64,000 nucleotides of DNA from Davidsoniella eucalypti (lineage: Eukaryota > Ascomycota > Sordariomycetes > Microascales > Ceratocystidaceae): assembly GCA_004009845.1 (NCBI GenBank), contig RMBW01000049.1:161305-225304 (forward strand), written 5' to 3'. Under the pieces are notes generated by a model, which worked only from the letters and a program-made list of their open reading frames with translations, was not told the DNA's origin and did not search any database. Shown piece after piece: positions 13,114-23,428 of this stretch (positions within the stretch are counted from its first letter, which is position 1; each line of letters begins with the position of its first letter). The translations under genes and the position numbers were made by a program.

Positions 13114-16022
13114 GATCGTGGATGATGTTTACTACGGAGGCTTGAGATGTTGCCTATTGCAGTGTTGTACAGCCCCTTGTCCTTAGAGACGAGAAAGGTA
13201 ACTGCTCTCTCACCAACCACTGATGCCATCATTGTCGAACCAAGCTATATTGCTGCTAGAAGGGGTGCATGTCAGGGTGTGTATCATGTAAAACGGTGAG
13301 TTTTAGGGTATACAAATCCTGCAAAATCAAGCCCGGCCTGGCAACTACCCTCGGCGGGCCTAGCAACTACTGTGATAGGAAGTACATGCTCATGGTGACC
13401 AGACAACTACGTAATAGCACAATAAAATAAGAATCATAGCATCAATGTTACATGCTGTCGTTCTCCTATAGTCTACCTGACTGAACGAATCTCATAGCTT
13501 CAAGCTTTGACCACTACATGGCACCATGATGCTTAGGAGGCGGACTTTTTGGCTGTATTTTTTCTACAGGTTCTTCTGATCTACACCATAATCTAGAAAA
13601 TGGCGGGTTTGGGGAAAAGATGGCCATTTCTCGTATTTCAAGGCTGTAGCCTGATTATGTATCTGTATATCCAAACTTATACTACCCTGGCTAAGGGCCA
13701 AGTAACGGTCTGTTCTCTAACAAGGTCTTTACCTGCTGTTCCTCTTCTCTATTTTTACTTTCTTTGCCGTAGGCTTTTCTCTCTTGCCGGCCAGGGGCAC
13801 AGCCATTAGAACAGAGAGAAAAAAATAGATATCAAACGCCGACTTGCAAGGCCATTGCTATGGTCTTGTGGCGTGCCGTGAATTTTGGTATCATCTGATA
13901 TTCCATCGTCTCGTTTTCCTCGTTTTGACAGCCCTAAATGAGCATCTGTGTTTCTGTGTGAAATAGGCCTCCTATATTGAGCTTGTTTACTTTACATTAT
14001 TTAGGCTTTCTTTTGTGTTTTGTATTGCACTGTATACAATATAACAAGGCACAAATCTAGCTATAACAAATCAATTTCAGCAGCTGATGTCACTGGTCAC
14101 AAGCCAACTACAAGATCCAGGATTCGTGCCATATTTCCTGCAAAGTCAGCGACACTAACTAGTCGTACATCCATTAGACTTTGGTTTTATCGACCAGTTT
14201 GTCGGGTATATTCCCTATTAATGAAGAATAAAAAAGGGAAGAAAAGAGACAATCAACTAGATCCGAACGGACTTCCCGTATTTGCGAAAATAGGCGGTGG
14301 CGATCGTTGGTACAAAAGAAGTAAAGGATAGAGAAAATATGCATAAGTAGTTGTATTATGATCGAGTGGCATTGCAGCTGACCGGCCACTCTGCAATAGC
14401 GTCAAGGTCATGGCCATGGTTGAATAGACGATCTGATCTAACACGAGCTTCTCTTTCCTCCTCTTCCTTTCTATTCTATTGCTAGAAATGACATGGAACT
14501 AACTCAATGAAGAATAGCCTATGAAAGTCCCCAAATAAAGTATAAGCTTTCTTGCCGTTTTCTCGCTTCCTTAGTTTAGACAAGGCGGTGCAAACAACAT
14601 CGAGACATCCATGGTGGCTATGTTATTATGTCTATTATGTAACTAAGTAACTAGCTATACTATGTAGCTACTATCGTGTCAGAATTCAAAATAGCAACAC
14701 TGATGAGTCTACCAGTAAAACAGGAACTAGCTATTTTTTGCTGATTCTTTTTGAAACGTCGGGATTTGCAGCTATCTGATGAACAGGACAGGACGGAGCC
14801 TTGTGCCAGTAGGTAGAACGTTCGATAGGAAATTCATTGAGTAGTGAGTAAGGGGATCCAAAACTCAAAATAATGAACTTTGACCCCAGATATAGCCCCA
14901 GTCAGCCAGCCCGCAAGGTACTTGGTGTATGTATGTACATATATTGTATGTTACAAGCACCACTTGGTATGATATACATCTGTACTGTGGATATACATAC
15001 TTGTTTAACTATAGCGCACTATGTTCGTCGTATGTAAACCAGCAAACTCTATGTGCACATCTCATGTTTAGCTATCCTTGTCCTAGCTAGTACTACAGCC
15101 CTGAAGAAACCACACATATGTATACTGGCCAAGTACATAATCTCTGCCATACACAAGTTGAGCCTAGAACCTTTTGTCAAGTTAGGGGTCTTTAAGCAGC
15201 CTTATTCATGCCCCCCTCTTCATCTTCATCCGTCCTCTTTTTATGCGTATTTCGTCTTATTATCGGTAGAGAATAGTGTCACGGAATAGCGTGGATGCGT
15301 TCTCAACAATATCTTCCATTGTTATCAACGCATACAACTACACATTGTATCTGTACAACTATCCTCTCCCCCCCCTTTACTCTTATTTTATTTTCTCGGG
15401 CCCGGATCGGAGATAGACGAGAACGCCGCGATACGATGGGGAAAAAAAAAATGTAAAAACTACATATATACGTAGATCTTGAACCCCCTAGAAATCTAAA
15501 ATGCACGGCTTATGGAATAGAAACAGTCCTGAGTCTCCCCGGTCGAAACAAGAAATCTACATCCACTACTACATATAGGCTATCGCTATCTGTGTTGTGT
15601 TGTCTTTGCATACGGTACCCGATGTTGGCCTGCAACGATCGAATATCGAGTATCTTGGGGCGTGCAGAAGAGTGTGCTACATGTGTTGCCAAGCTAACGA
15701 ACGAACTTATATGTAAGTAGTTCGACAAGACACATATGTGGAGTTTCTAGGTCACGACCATGTATGGTTATGGGTCCTCTATATATGTAGGCTGATATCG
15801 ACTGGGGCACAGGCCACGATGACTAGTACAGACCATCATATGCCACACTTAATTTGCACATATTAGCTACAGTCAGGGCTTGCCAACTGGACATACATCA
15901 ATATGTCTTGTCATCTGCTTCTCGCTGTCATCAGAATAAAGCCGTGAAATTACAACTAGCAATCGATCAGTAACGCTTAAACAAATAACCCCTCCGCCAA
16001 ACCCCCAAACCCCAAACAAAGC

Positions 16023-16260
16023 GTCTAAAAACAAGCAAGGTACTTGGAAGCCTCGGCCTTTTTCTTTTTTTCTTCCCAGGGAGTGATACGAAGGTTTGGC
16101 TTCAGGGCCGCATCAGCGTTCAGGGCAATCGCATGTAAGTATGTAGTGAGATCTACAACCACTGCAACCTTATTCATACTATCCAGCATCTGCTCTGCTG
16201 GCTTTGTCCAAGGTAATACGAGATCTCTCAGGAGACTTTGATGCCTAGTGCCTCCATCTT
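16023..16260 (-). CDS. Possible C-terminal exon or small ORF, unidentified
   Basis: On the minus strand an open stretch of roughly 70 codons ends with TAG near 16024. It reads through KSPERDLVLPWTKPAEQMLD, then VVVDLTTYLHAIALNADAAL and ends ITPWEEKKKKAEASKYLACF. Composition looks coding: amphipathic helices and a Lys/Glu-rich tail. The only internal ATG gives about 54 aa; a CACTAG acceptor-like site lies just upstream, so it may be a last exon. I could not link it to an upstream exon, so it may be a gene relic. Confidence 0.35.
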
Positions 16261-17813
16261 AGGTAATGCCATACATGTACAACAAGTGATGCTACTTTGC
16301 TTGGCTCTGGAAGAATAAACGGTGAGATCTAACTCAATCGATGGCACTCTATAGTGCAATGAAAATCCGTACCCAGGTGGCTAGATCCGGCTATACAAGA
16401 GAGTTATAGATATTATAACTAACTATTATAACCAACTACAGTTGTATATATGGTCACTTATAAGAGTTACGTTACCTTCTCGTGAATCCTACGCAGGAAT
16501 AGTTAATGCCGTTCCCAGGCCGGGTAGTTCGTTTAAGTATCGCAATTCATAGCCTAGAAAACTGGATTGTGTTATAGATCGTTTTCTTCGTTTTCTTGGG
16601 GAAACCTGCACTGGCCAAGACCAGGCACAAATAAGCTCGAGGCGTTGTATGGCCAAGTGATTGAGATAAGCAAACAAGCAAGAACAAAGGAAAGGAAAAT
16701 GTTTGTCTCAGGAACTGGAGCTTTTAGGCTTTAGTTGTAAGGGAAAATAAAATAAGAAAAAAAAGCTCAGGCCATCACATAGTCACGGCAAAGTTGGCTG
16801 TTTTACAGCGGGATCTGTGTGTTTCTCTCGGTCTTTGAAAGAGGCAGGCGCTTTAAGAATATCGGTGTTTTGAGCAAAGTCCGTCCGGCGGTACGTTGAA
16901 AATGCCGAAGTTAGTGTCATCACGTCCTTAGGCAGTAATTATGATATTTTGATATTGAGATAACTAGCTAATGTACACATATGTATACAATGCAATAGGG
17001 TCTGTGATAACTAGGGTTAACACATCTCCAATTCATGTTTCATCAATTTAGAGGACCAAACTATAAGATCGTATGGTTTATACAGATACATGTGTATGAA
17101 GAGTACTATATTGTTTAGACGTGATAAATAGCTATAGAATATCTGCAACTAAAATGGCCGAAATTGTACTACATTTTTGTTTATCAGCTGGATCATACCA
17201 AGATTGTACAACTTGTGCTATAACCAATGAAATCATCCTAATCTAGCACACTGCCATAGCGCCAATGCTTAGAAATGCTTGGAAGGCAGAAGACCTGCTT
17301 TTACCTTTTACTTTTTTAGGGTTGGGATTCTTCAGTATATCAGTATCTCGTAGTAGATGCGGGGCATGAAGTAAGAGAAGGACTGTGCTTTATTTTCTTC
17401 TTTTTTTCTTCTTTTTTTTCTTTCCATGTCGTGGGGGAATTCGATCACAATGTTATTTTTTGTATTGTACATGACAAATAGTATGAAGATTTTGGGATAT
17501 ATTTTAAAAACCAACCAAGTCACATCAACTCATAGGAGAAGATACTCGAAGAAAATAAACTCGCTTACGCGGTGTTGAATTAGCCTATTTCCTTAGAGTT
17601 GAATTACCGGCCTCCTTGAGTCTTGATGAACTTTCACAATAGGAGCGAAGCAAATTTTACATCGAGATAGATGACCTTCATTTTTAGTTTCCATAGAAAA
17701 GCTTGTTTCTTCGACTTGTGATTCATACAAATCTACCGATTACATACAGCCAGACATATAATCATATACACAACCACTCCATATTCTACGCCAGTGTATC
17801 CGAAAATCTCATC

Positions 17814-18233
17814 ATGACCTTGCTCAACGCGTTGATCCCGGCAGACATTTCGACTCCTAGAAATCCCCGACAAGAAACCATAAAACTACGACATTCTTTC
17901 TACCGCGGTGTATTTGGCGCTTTCTATCGGCTCATCAATGGCTTGATAAGCCTCCTCGTCGAAGTGCTGGGTTCACTCAAGCTGATAGCCATTGCCACCG
18001 CATCACGACAGCTGTATCTATCCGATATATCTCTTGATATGCCGCTATACACTTTCAAGGCACTATTAGCCTCGATACAACGTCCCTTGAAGCGTTTCCG
18101 TCGTACAATAGAGCGCGAATTTGTGGCAGTTGTGCTGGGCCATGGCCGTGAAATTTGCGTTCTCGTATTTTGGCCTGGCTGGATATTTATACTGGGTGGT
18201 ATTATTTTCATCGTCCGAGGTGTTGCGCTATGA
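17814..18233 (+). CDS. Small protein with a C-terminal membrane segment, 139 aa
   Basis: A single open frame starting MTLLNALIPADISTPRNPRQ. The N-terminal 110 residues are basic with hydrophobic helices (for example VFGAFYRLINGLISLLVEVL), and the last ~25 residues (ICVLVFWPGWIFILGGIIFI) form a probable transmembrane helix, giving a tail-anchored layout. The frame extends 37 codons further upstream, but this Met follows a pyrimidine/purine-mixed leader and starts the basic region, so I prefer it. No family is recognised. Confidence 0.45.
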   Translation: MTLLNALIPADISTPRNPRQETIKLRHSFYRGVFGAFYRLINGLISLLVEVLGSLKLIAIATASRQLYLSDISLDMPLYTFKALLASIQRPLKRFRRTIEREFVAVVLGHGREICVLVFWPGWIFILGGIIFIVRGVAL

Positions 18234-18467
18234 ACAGGGAATGAAAGAAACAACTAGATGGATGAACGATAGGCTAGGGGAAGCAGAGTAAAAGAGAATG
18301 ATGATAGCCACGCCAGATATATATGAAGATTAACCGCACTCACTTTAGGTGGTAAGCTCGGAACTGCTGAAATATACTGGGTTCTTCTTGTTTGATATAT
18401 CCCTTTCCTCTTTTTGATTACATACTATCGACTAGGTCGTGGCGCGTTAGATACAAGAAAAAGAAAA

Positions 18468-19631
18468 TCACGAGTAAAAGAAGGCGTTTCCACCTGTATC
18501 TCGCTTGATATCTTGACTATAGTCCTTTTCTGCATCAAATTCGCGCCATGTGCTGGCAGGATAGATGTGCTTGTTACGTTCATACCACCTCCGGTCTACA
18601 ACCTTTGTGAAGGTTGGATCGTCGCGAGCGCCTTCAAGAGTAGATACATCTCCCATGTCTCTTCTTGCAGCCGTTCTTGACGCAGCTGTAGATAGAGGCT
18701 GATGCTCCTGTTCAGCTCCGATGCTGTCATTCTTAGCACTAACAGGGGCTTCTGTGGAGAAATCAAAGAGCTGTGTGCCACCGGGACCCCGGATCTTGTT
18801 CACGATAAAGTAGTAAAAGTCGTAGTGGTGTGGGATGATCACTCCGCCTCTCACCAAGACTAGATCGTCGACGCCAATGCGAGCCCATTCTTTGCGGGCA
18901 CGAGTGTCTCCTCGCAGCTCCGCACCGAGTTTTCGGCTTTTGTCAAGCGCAACCCAAGCGTAGTCGCCCTTTTTGACTCTGATGAAGCCACCGGGAATAT
19001 CAGTGCCATCGTAGAACACGAATGGGAGGGTGATTTCAGTAGCCTTTATGGAATCTTGAAGAACCAGAAACTCTCGGCGCAGCTCATCACGCTCGTTAGC
19101 CTCGCGTTTCTGAGAAGACTTTGTGATGATTCGGGGAGTGACAACATCATTGTTGGCTAGGATCTTCGATTTGGGTCCCGATTTTCTGCTGGTGTCGAGA
19201 TTGCTAGATGTATTGGATTCGGGAGTATATTTATTCTTCTTCTGTCTCTTGGCACCGTCGGGATCGGAATCATCGTTTCCTCCATTCTCAGTATCGTCGT
19301 CGTCGTCGTCGTCTCCGAATGATAGCTTCGCCTTTGCAGCCTTGCGTTTCTTTTTGGTTTTCTTTTCGGTGGTCGAGATATTGCTTGAGTCTTTGCTATC
19401 AGAAGTTACAGTTGCTGGTGTTTGTGAAGGGTCGGGTGTGGTGTTATTATTAGAAGATAGAGAATTTCCAAGCAGGGCTTCTCGAGCTTCGCGTTCTTGG
19501 GCTTCGACAAGCTCAGTGCGGCGTTTACGGAATTCGGAAAGATGGACAAGGCCAACTGTTTGTGTCGACAATAGATTATTTACAGCAGCATTAGAACTGC
19601 CTTGTGAGGTAAAGCGAGAAGATGAAGCCAT
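18468..19631 (-). CDS. FAM50/XAP5 family nuclear protein, 387 aa
   Basis: A complete single-exon gene of 387 codons. Residues 1-60 hold the conserved FRKRRTELVEAQE start of the family. Then comes a lysine-rich, nuclear-localisation-like stretch (KKTKKKRKAAKAK) and an acidic run of seven aspartates. The C-terminal half is the XAP5 domain: LPFVFYDGTDIPGGFIRVKK, GVDDLVLVRGGVIIPHHYDF, DDPTFTKVVDRRWYERNKHI and the closing WREFDAEKDY. XAP5/FAM50 proteins are nuclear and associate with spliceosomal and chromatin factors in animals, plants and fission yeast; the fungal function here is inferred from the family. Length is close to the family norm (about 330-400 aa). The start is the first Met and no intron is needed. 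Confidence 0.93.
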   Translation of the reverse strand: MASSSRFTSQGSSNAAVNNLLSTQTVGLVHLSEFRKRRTELVEAQEREAREALLGNSLSSNNNTTPDPSQTPATVTSDSKDSSNISTTEKKTKKKRKAAKAKLSFGDDDDDDDTENGGNDDSDPDGAKRQKKNKYTPESNTSSNLDTSRKSGPKSKILANNDVVTPRIITKSSQKREANERDELRREFLVLQDSIKATEITLPFVFYDGTDIPGGFIRVKKGDYAWVALDKSRKLGAELRGDTRARKEWARIGVDDLVLVRGGVIIPHHYDFYYFIVNKIRGPGGTQLFDFSTEAPVSAKNDSIGAEQEHQPLSTAASRTAARRDMGDVSTLEGARDDPTFTKVVDRRWYERNKHIYPASTWREFDAEKDYSQDIKRDTGGNAFFYS

Positions 19632-19982
19632 TATGATCTAGATGTGCGATTCGAAGGGGAAAGTCGAAAGAAGACAGACCGTGAAGTAGCAAAGAGTTAT
19701 TAATTATAAATATTATAGGCTGAAGGTCATTTTATACCATTTGTCGCCTAGCATCTCAAGGTTATAAAGTAGAAGATGAATTGTCGTTGCAAAAAGTAAA
19801 AATAGTCAATCAAAGTAATGATGTGTTGCCAAATGAAGTGTTTTGAAGAATTATTTTGGTTTTGGGAAATTCTTAGGGTTGTCTTTTTTATGATAGCGGC
19901 AGAAAAAAAAGGCTGTGTCGAAGATAGGGTTAATTAGATCAGATAGTATCGCATTCATGATAAGAATACAAACTTTCCCTCC

Positions 19983-20075
19983 TTTGAATTCATGGTGCCT
20001 CCTCCTTTGTCCAAGGACGAAAAATCCCCCTTCGTCGTGGGTTTTGAAGAGCGACCAGCACATGTCACCGGAGGG
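19983..20075 (+). repeat. Diverged copy of the 5S-flank / LINE 5'-end module
   Basis: The stretch contains CCTTTGTCCAAGGACGAAAA and TTCGTCGTGGGTTTTGAAGA then GCGACCAGCACAT. It is clearly homologous to the module downstream of the 5S genes (33560-33690 plus; 51665-51800 minus) and at the 5' end of the ~750-bp elements (52600-52741, 56640-56790). The GACGAA...TTCGTC hairpin is conserved. No 5S gene is attached here. Confidence 0.7.
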
Positions 20076-20204
20076 CAACACTTTGAAGGTTCCAGACCAG
20101 AGGGACGGCTGTGAAAAATGTTTATCTCAATGCTGCTTGATCTCTCCCGATCCCCCGACCTCGTGATAGTTGTCTCCTTGAGCACCTTCCTCGCACTCTG
20201 GTCT

Positions 20205-20290
20205 TTTCCTTTGTGTTTCTACCAACCTGCTAGGGTTTCTCGACCTAACGATCCACTAGGGTCGGATCCACGTGATCCACATGAAGACGT
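20205..20290 (+). repeat. LTR fragment, Ty3/Gypsy type
   Basis: The stretch TGCTAGGGTTTCTCGACCTA...CACTAGGGTCGGATCCACGTGATCCACATGAAGACG matches the terminal part of the LTR at about 50062-50165, read on the opposite strand there. It ends close to GATCCACA, a plausible LTR CA terminus. No internal retrotransposon sequence is attached, so it is a solo or truncated LTR. Confidence 0.65.
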
Positions 20291-21388
20291 AAAAAGTTAA
20301 ATAAACAAATAAATATGATAAGAATATGATGGGTTGTGTCTTTGAAATTTCCAGCAATGATTAAGCCAGTAGAGTCCAATCAACTATTCAATCAGGCAGT
20401 TCGGATCATTTCAGATCATCTTCAAGGCTCAGCCACACTTTATTGCCTGGCCAATGTTACATGACGAGAATTCGTTAATCAGGTGTATCCTAAACTTGAT
20501 CTTTTCTTGCTGGTGGAAGGTAGGATTTTTGATAGGCGACATGTAAGTAATTACGAGCTGGAGAGTAAGTAAGCAAATGTATAGATACATATTCATTTAC
20601 GTATAACTATACTTTGTAGTTGTGGTGCCGAATGGATGTTTAAGTGCTGACAGGAACTGATTGTATTACACGCAGTGTTACTTGGACACTGCCGAGATCC
20701 ATCAACTATCATATCAGTATACATATAGTATCTGTATACTATTTTTGTTTCGTATCTTTGAAACAACAGCCAAGTGACGTCTATCTCTAGTACATAGTTG
20801 TATCTCTACAGTACATAGAGACAGCTACACTGAGGTATGTACATATTATGTATGTATCTTGGCGTGGTATCACATCGTATTTCAAACAAGGTTTACTGTA
20901 GAAAATGACCTGGTGGTCACGTCAGAATGATCGAAACAGTTCAAAGCTCCCAAGACTTTCTTCCGCCTCAGCTGAAGCTCATGGTTGAGCTAACGCGGAG
21001 CTAATTAGCTAGTTCCAAGGCTTGGCTTTCCTATTCCTATTTAGCTCTAGACTGAGGAGAAGGAGAATGAAAAGAGAAGCAACAGGAGCTGAACGGAGGC
21101 TGTACTATCTATGTATCAGTACGTATTGTGACATGACGAACGAAAAGAACGCAAAGACAGATGATGAGACAATTATTCTTGCTCCCTTGTAACAGAAAAG
21201 GGAAGGTATAGTCATTTTTGTTTTGTTCATGTCATAGTAATTTTCATATTATTTACTCTCTTATCAGTATATTTTATTTTAGTCTATGCTGTGACATATT
21301 TGCTATCAATTGATTTCATTTTCTTACACTTCATTTCTCTTATACTCTCTCTGCATAAATATCGTCAAGAGCAACTGCCTTCATCGCC

Positions 21389-23350
21389 ATGGCCCGCTGG
21401 ACCCTAATGTCCTTTCTAGGGTTATCGCAAAACCCGGCCTCTGAAGATCGTGAAGACTGGCTTCGACCAGATCAACGCCAGGCTCTACTGGGCCATGACA
21501 ACGAACAACCGGCCAGGGCAATTCCAGCTCTCGATGTCACTAAAGTGGCACTACGACTGCGTTATCTGATCGAAGAATGCATTCCCTGCGAGCTAAATGA
21601 AGACGAGGTTACGCGTCCACACAGCACCATCATCACGCAAAAGGTTGTATCGGCAGCACGGGATGCCGGCCGAATCCGCGATGGCAACAGCAACAGCAAC
21701 AGCAGCAACCCGGAGGAAAACTTGACCGACGACGGCGCGTGTGTCGTCTTTGGCTTGCTTGTCTGTAAGCAGTGGTTCACCCACCAGGCTCTACTCGAGC
21801 TCTGGGACGCCGATCTACACCGTCTCCGAGCTACAGCCTGCGAAGTCATTGCCAAGGCCTTGATCGAGAACGAAGAGAGCCTGCCGTTCCTGCTCCACTC
21901 GGTTCTTCTGCGCCGCTACTCGATCCTCGTCGACGGTGAAGCTACGCCGCCCGTCAACGTTATCGAGAAGGCCGTCGATCTCCACGCTCTGCGCGTCATC
22001 TGCTCTGCAGGATATCAGAAGTGCATCTCCTACCTCTGGAAGGGCTGGCTAGTGCAGGACGAGAACGATCCCAGCCAGTTCGTTGACTATGCTCAGAAGG
22101 CTGACCGTCGCTTCATCGTACATCTGGATCCAGATCGCATGCGGGCCCCCATCTATCAGAACATTGTGCAGCTCTTGGTGTCCCTCTTGTATCTTGCGCT
22201 ATACACCGCGGCTATCAATTCTATCAACCCTGCTGGTGATCTGGACGCCACTGAGATTCTTCTATATGTCGTTACTGTGGGATACGTCGTCGACGAGGCT
22301 GTCAAGGTATGGAAGGCCGGCTATCACATTCTCGGCTTCTGGAACGCCTTCAACTCGAGTCTCTATGCCATCTTGACCGTCTCCTTTGTGCTTCGTCTCA
22401 TTGGTCTATCTCACCCCGTCGATAGTAGCTTCCGTCCAGGCATGACGGCTCTGGTAACTGATAGCCCACGTGAGTATTATTCCCACTTAAGCTACAACTT
22501 CCTCGCCTTCTCCGCGCCCATGTTCTGGAGTCGTCTCTTGCTTTATCTCGATGGTTTCCGCTTTTTCGGTGCCATGCTAGTGGTTCTCAAAGTCATGATG
22601 AAGGAGTCTCTCATCTTCTTCGCGCTGTTGACCGTCGTCATTATCGGCTTCCTACAGGCCTTCATTGGTCTTGACTTGGCTGATGATCTCGTCGCTGATG
22701 ATGTCTTCTTCATCGTCAAGGCCATGGCCAACGGAATCATGGGTAGTCCAGAGTTTGATGGCTTCGATAACTTTGCGCCACCATTCGGTCTGATCCTCTA
22801 CTACATGTTTACCTTCATGGTCATGGTCATTCTACTGAACATCCTGATTGCTCTGTACGGCTCTGCCTACAGTGACATATACGACAACGCCAACGATGAG
22901 TTCATGGCCCTGTATGCCCAGAAAACAATGCAGTTTGTCCGTGCTCCCGACGAGAACGTATATATCGCGCCCTTCAACTTGGTGGAAATTGCCGTTGCTG
23001 CTGTCACCGAGTGGTGGATGCCCAAAGACCGCTTCGAGCAGCTCAACGACGTCGTCATGGCCCTGCTATACAGTCCCGTGCTTATCGTAGCTGCCTGGGT
23101 TGAAACACGTGCCGCCTGTGTGATTCGTCATAACCGCCTTCGTGGAGAAGACGACGATGACGTCGTCCACGAGTGGGAGCAAATCACTGATCAGATGGAT
23201 ATGGAGGCCGAAGGCTGGACTAAGAGAGTCGCTGAGGCGAAGAGCAATGTCGAAGAGGAGCCGGCCGTTCAAGAGGTTAAAAAGCTAGCATCAGAAATTG
23301 CCGAACTCAAGAGCATTTTGCTGGACTTGCAGAATCGGAGCCGAAACTAG
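21389..23350 (+). CDS. yvc1: TRP-type vacuolar calcium channel, Yvc1-like, 653 aa
   Basis: A single-exon gene of 653 codons, near the 675 aa of yeast Yvc1. The N-terminal ~250 residues are a soluble cytosolic region with VCKQWFTHQALLELWDADL. Several hydrophobic helices follow, from about residue 260 (NIVQLLVSLLYLALYTAAIN) through LLYVVTVGYVVDEAVKVWKA to the last pair, ESLIFFALLTVVIIGFLQAF and ILYYMFTFMVMVILLNILIA, which frame the pore loop (VKAMANGIMGSPEFDGFDNF). The C-terminal tail is acidic (EDDDDVVHEWE) and ends in a coiled-coil-like segment; acidic tails of this family sense calcium. The family releases Ca2+ from the vacuole in response to osmotic shock and cytosolic Ca2+. The start is the first Met after a pyrimidine-rich leader. 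Confidence 0.9.
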   Translation: MARWTLMSFLGLSQNPASEDREDWLRPDQRQALLGHDNEQPARAIPALDVTKVALRLRYLIEECIPCELNEDEVTRPHSTIITQKVVSAARDAGRIRDGNSNSNSSNPEENLTDDGACVVFGLLVCKQWFTHQALLELWDADLHRLRATACEVIAKALIENEESLPFLLHSVLLRRYSILVDGEATPPVNVIEKAVDLHALRVICSAGYQKCISYLWKGWLVQDENDPSQFVDYAQKADRRFIVHLDPDRMRAPIYQNIVQLLVSLLYLALYTAAINSINPAGDLDATEILLYVVTVGYVVDEAVKVWKAGYHILGFWNAFNSSLYAILTVSFVLRLIGLSHPVDSSFRPGMTALVTDSPREYYSHLSYNFLAFSAPMFWSRLLLYLDGFRFFGAMLVVLKVMMKESLIFFALLTVVIIGFLQAFIGLDLADDLVADDVFFIVKAMANGIMGSPEFDGFDNFAPPFGLILYYMFTFMVMVILLNILIALYGSAYSDIYDNANDEFMALYAQKTMQFVRAPDENVYIAPFNLVEIAVAAVTEWWMPKDRFEQLNDVVMALLYSPVLIVAAWVETRAACVIRHNRLRGEDDDDVVHEWEQITDQMDMEAEGWTKRVAEAKSNVEEEPAVQEVKKLASEIAELKSILLDLQNRSRN

Positions 23351-23428
23351 GCAGCCAGTTAAGTAACACTGGGGGTCAATTGAGAATCTATCTATTTCTA
23401 TATAGTATTAATATATTTCTATGTATCT

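Larger units (their letters stand above)
12920..17813. other. 4.9-kb gene-poor region
   Basis: Apart from the promoter at the left, the leader of the 17814 gene at the right and a possible short coding fragment at 16023-16260, I see no gene, tRNA or recognisable repeat. Base composition is moderately AT-rich with many TATGTA/TACATA-type alternating runs (for example 14925-15010). A long regulatory region or a non-coding transcript could lie here, but the sequence does not show it. Confidence 0.45.
19632..21388. other. Divergent intergenic region with repeat remnants
   Basis: This is the shared upstream region of the XAP5 gene (minus) and the Yvc1-like gene (plus). Its left part holds two repeat fragments, described separately (19983-20075 and 20205-20290). 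The rest is AT-rich with the pyrimidine-rich leader of the channel gene just before 21389; no other gene is seen. Confidence 0.5.

Noticed and set aside
21562..21855. Minus-strand frame inside the Yvc1-like gene
   Set aside because: Antisense shadow of a strong conserved coding region; it is Ser/Arg-rich and has no motif.
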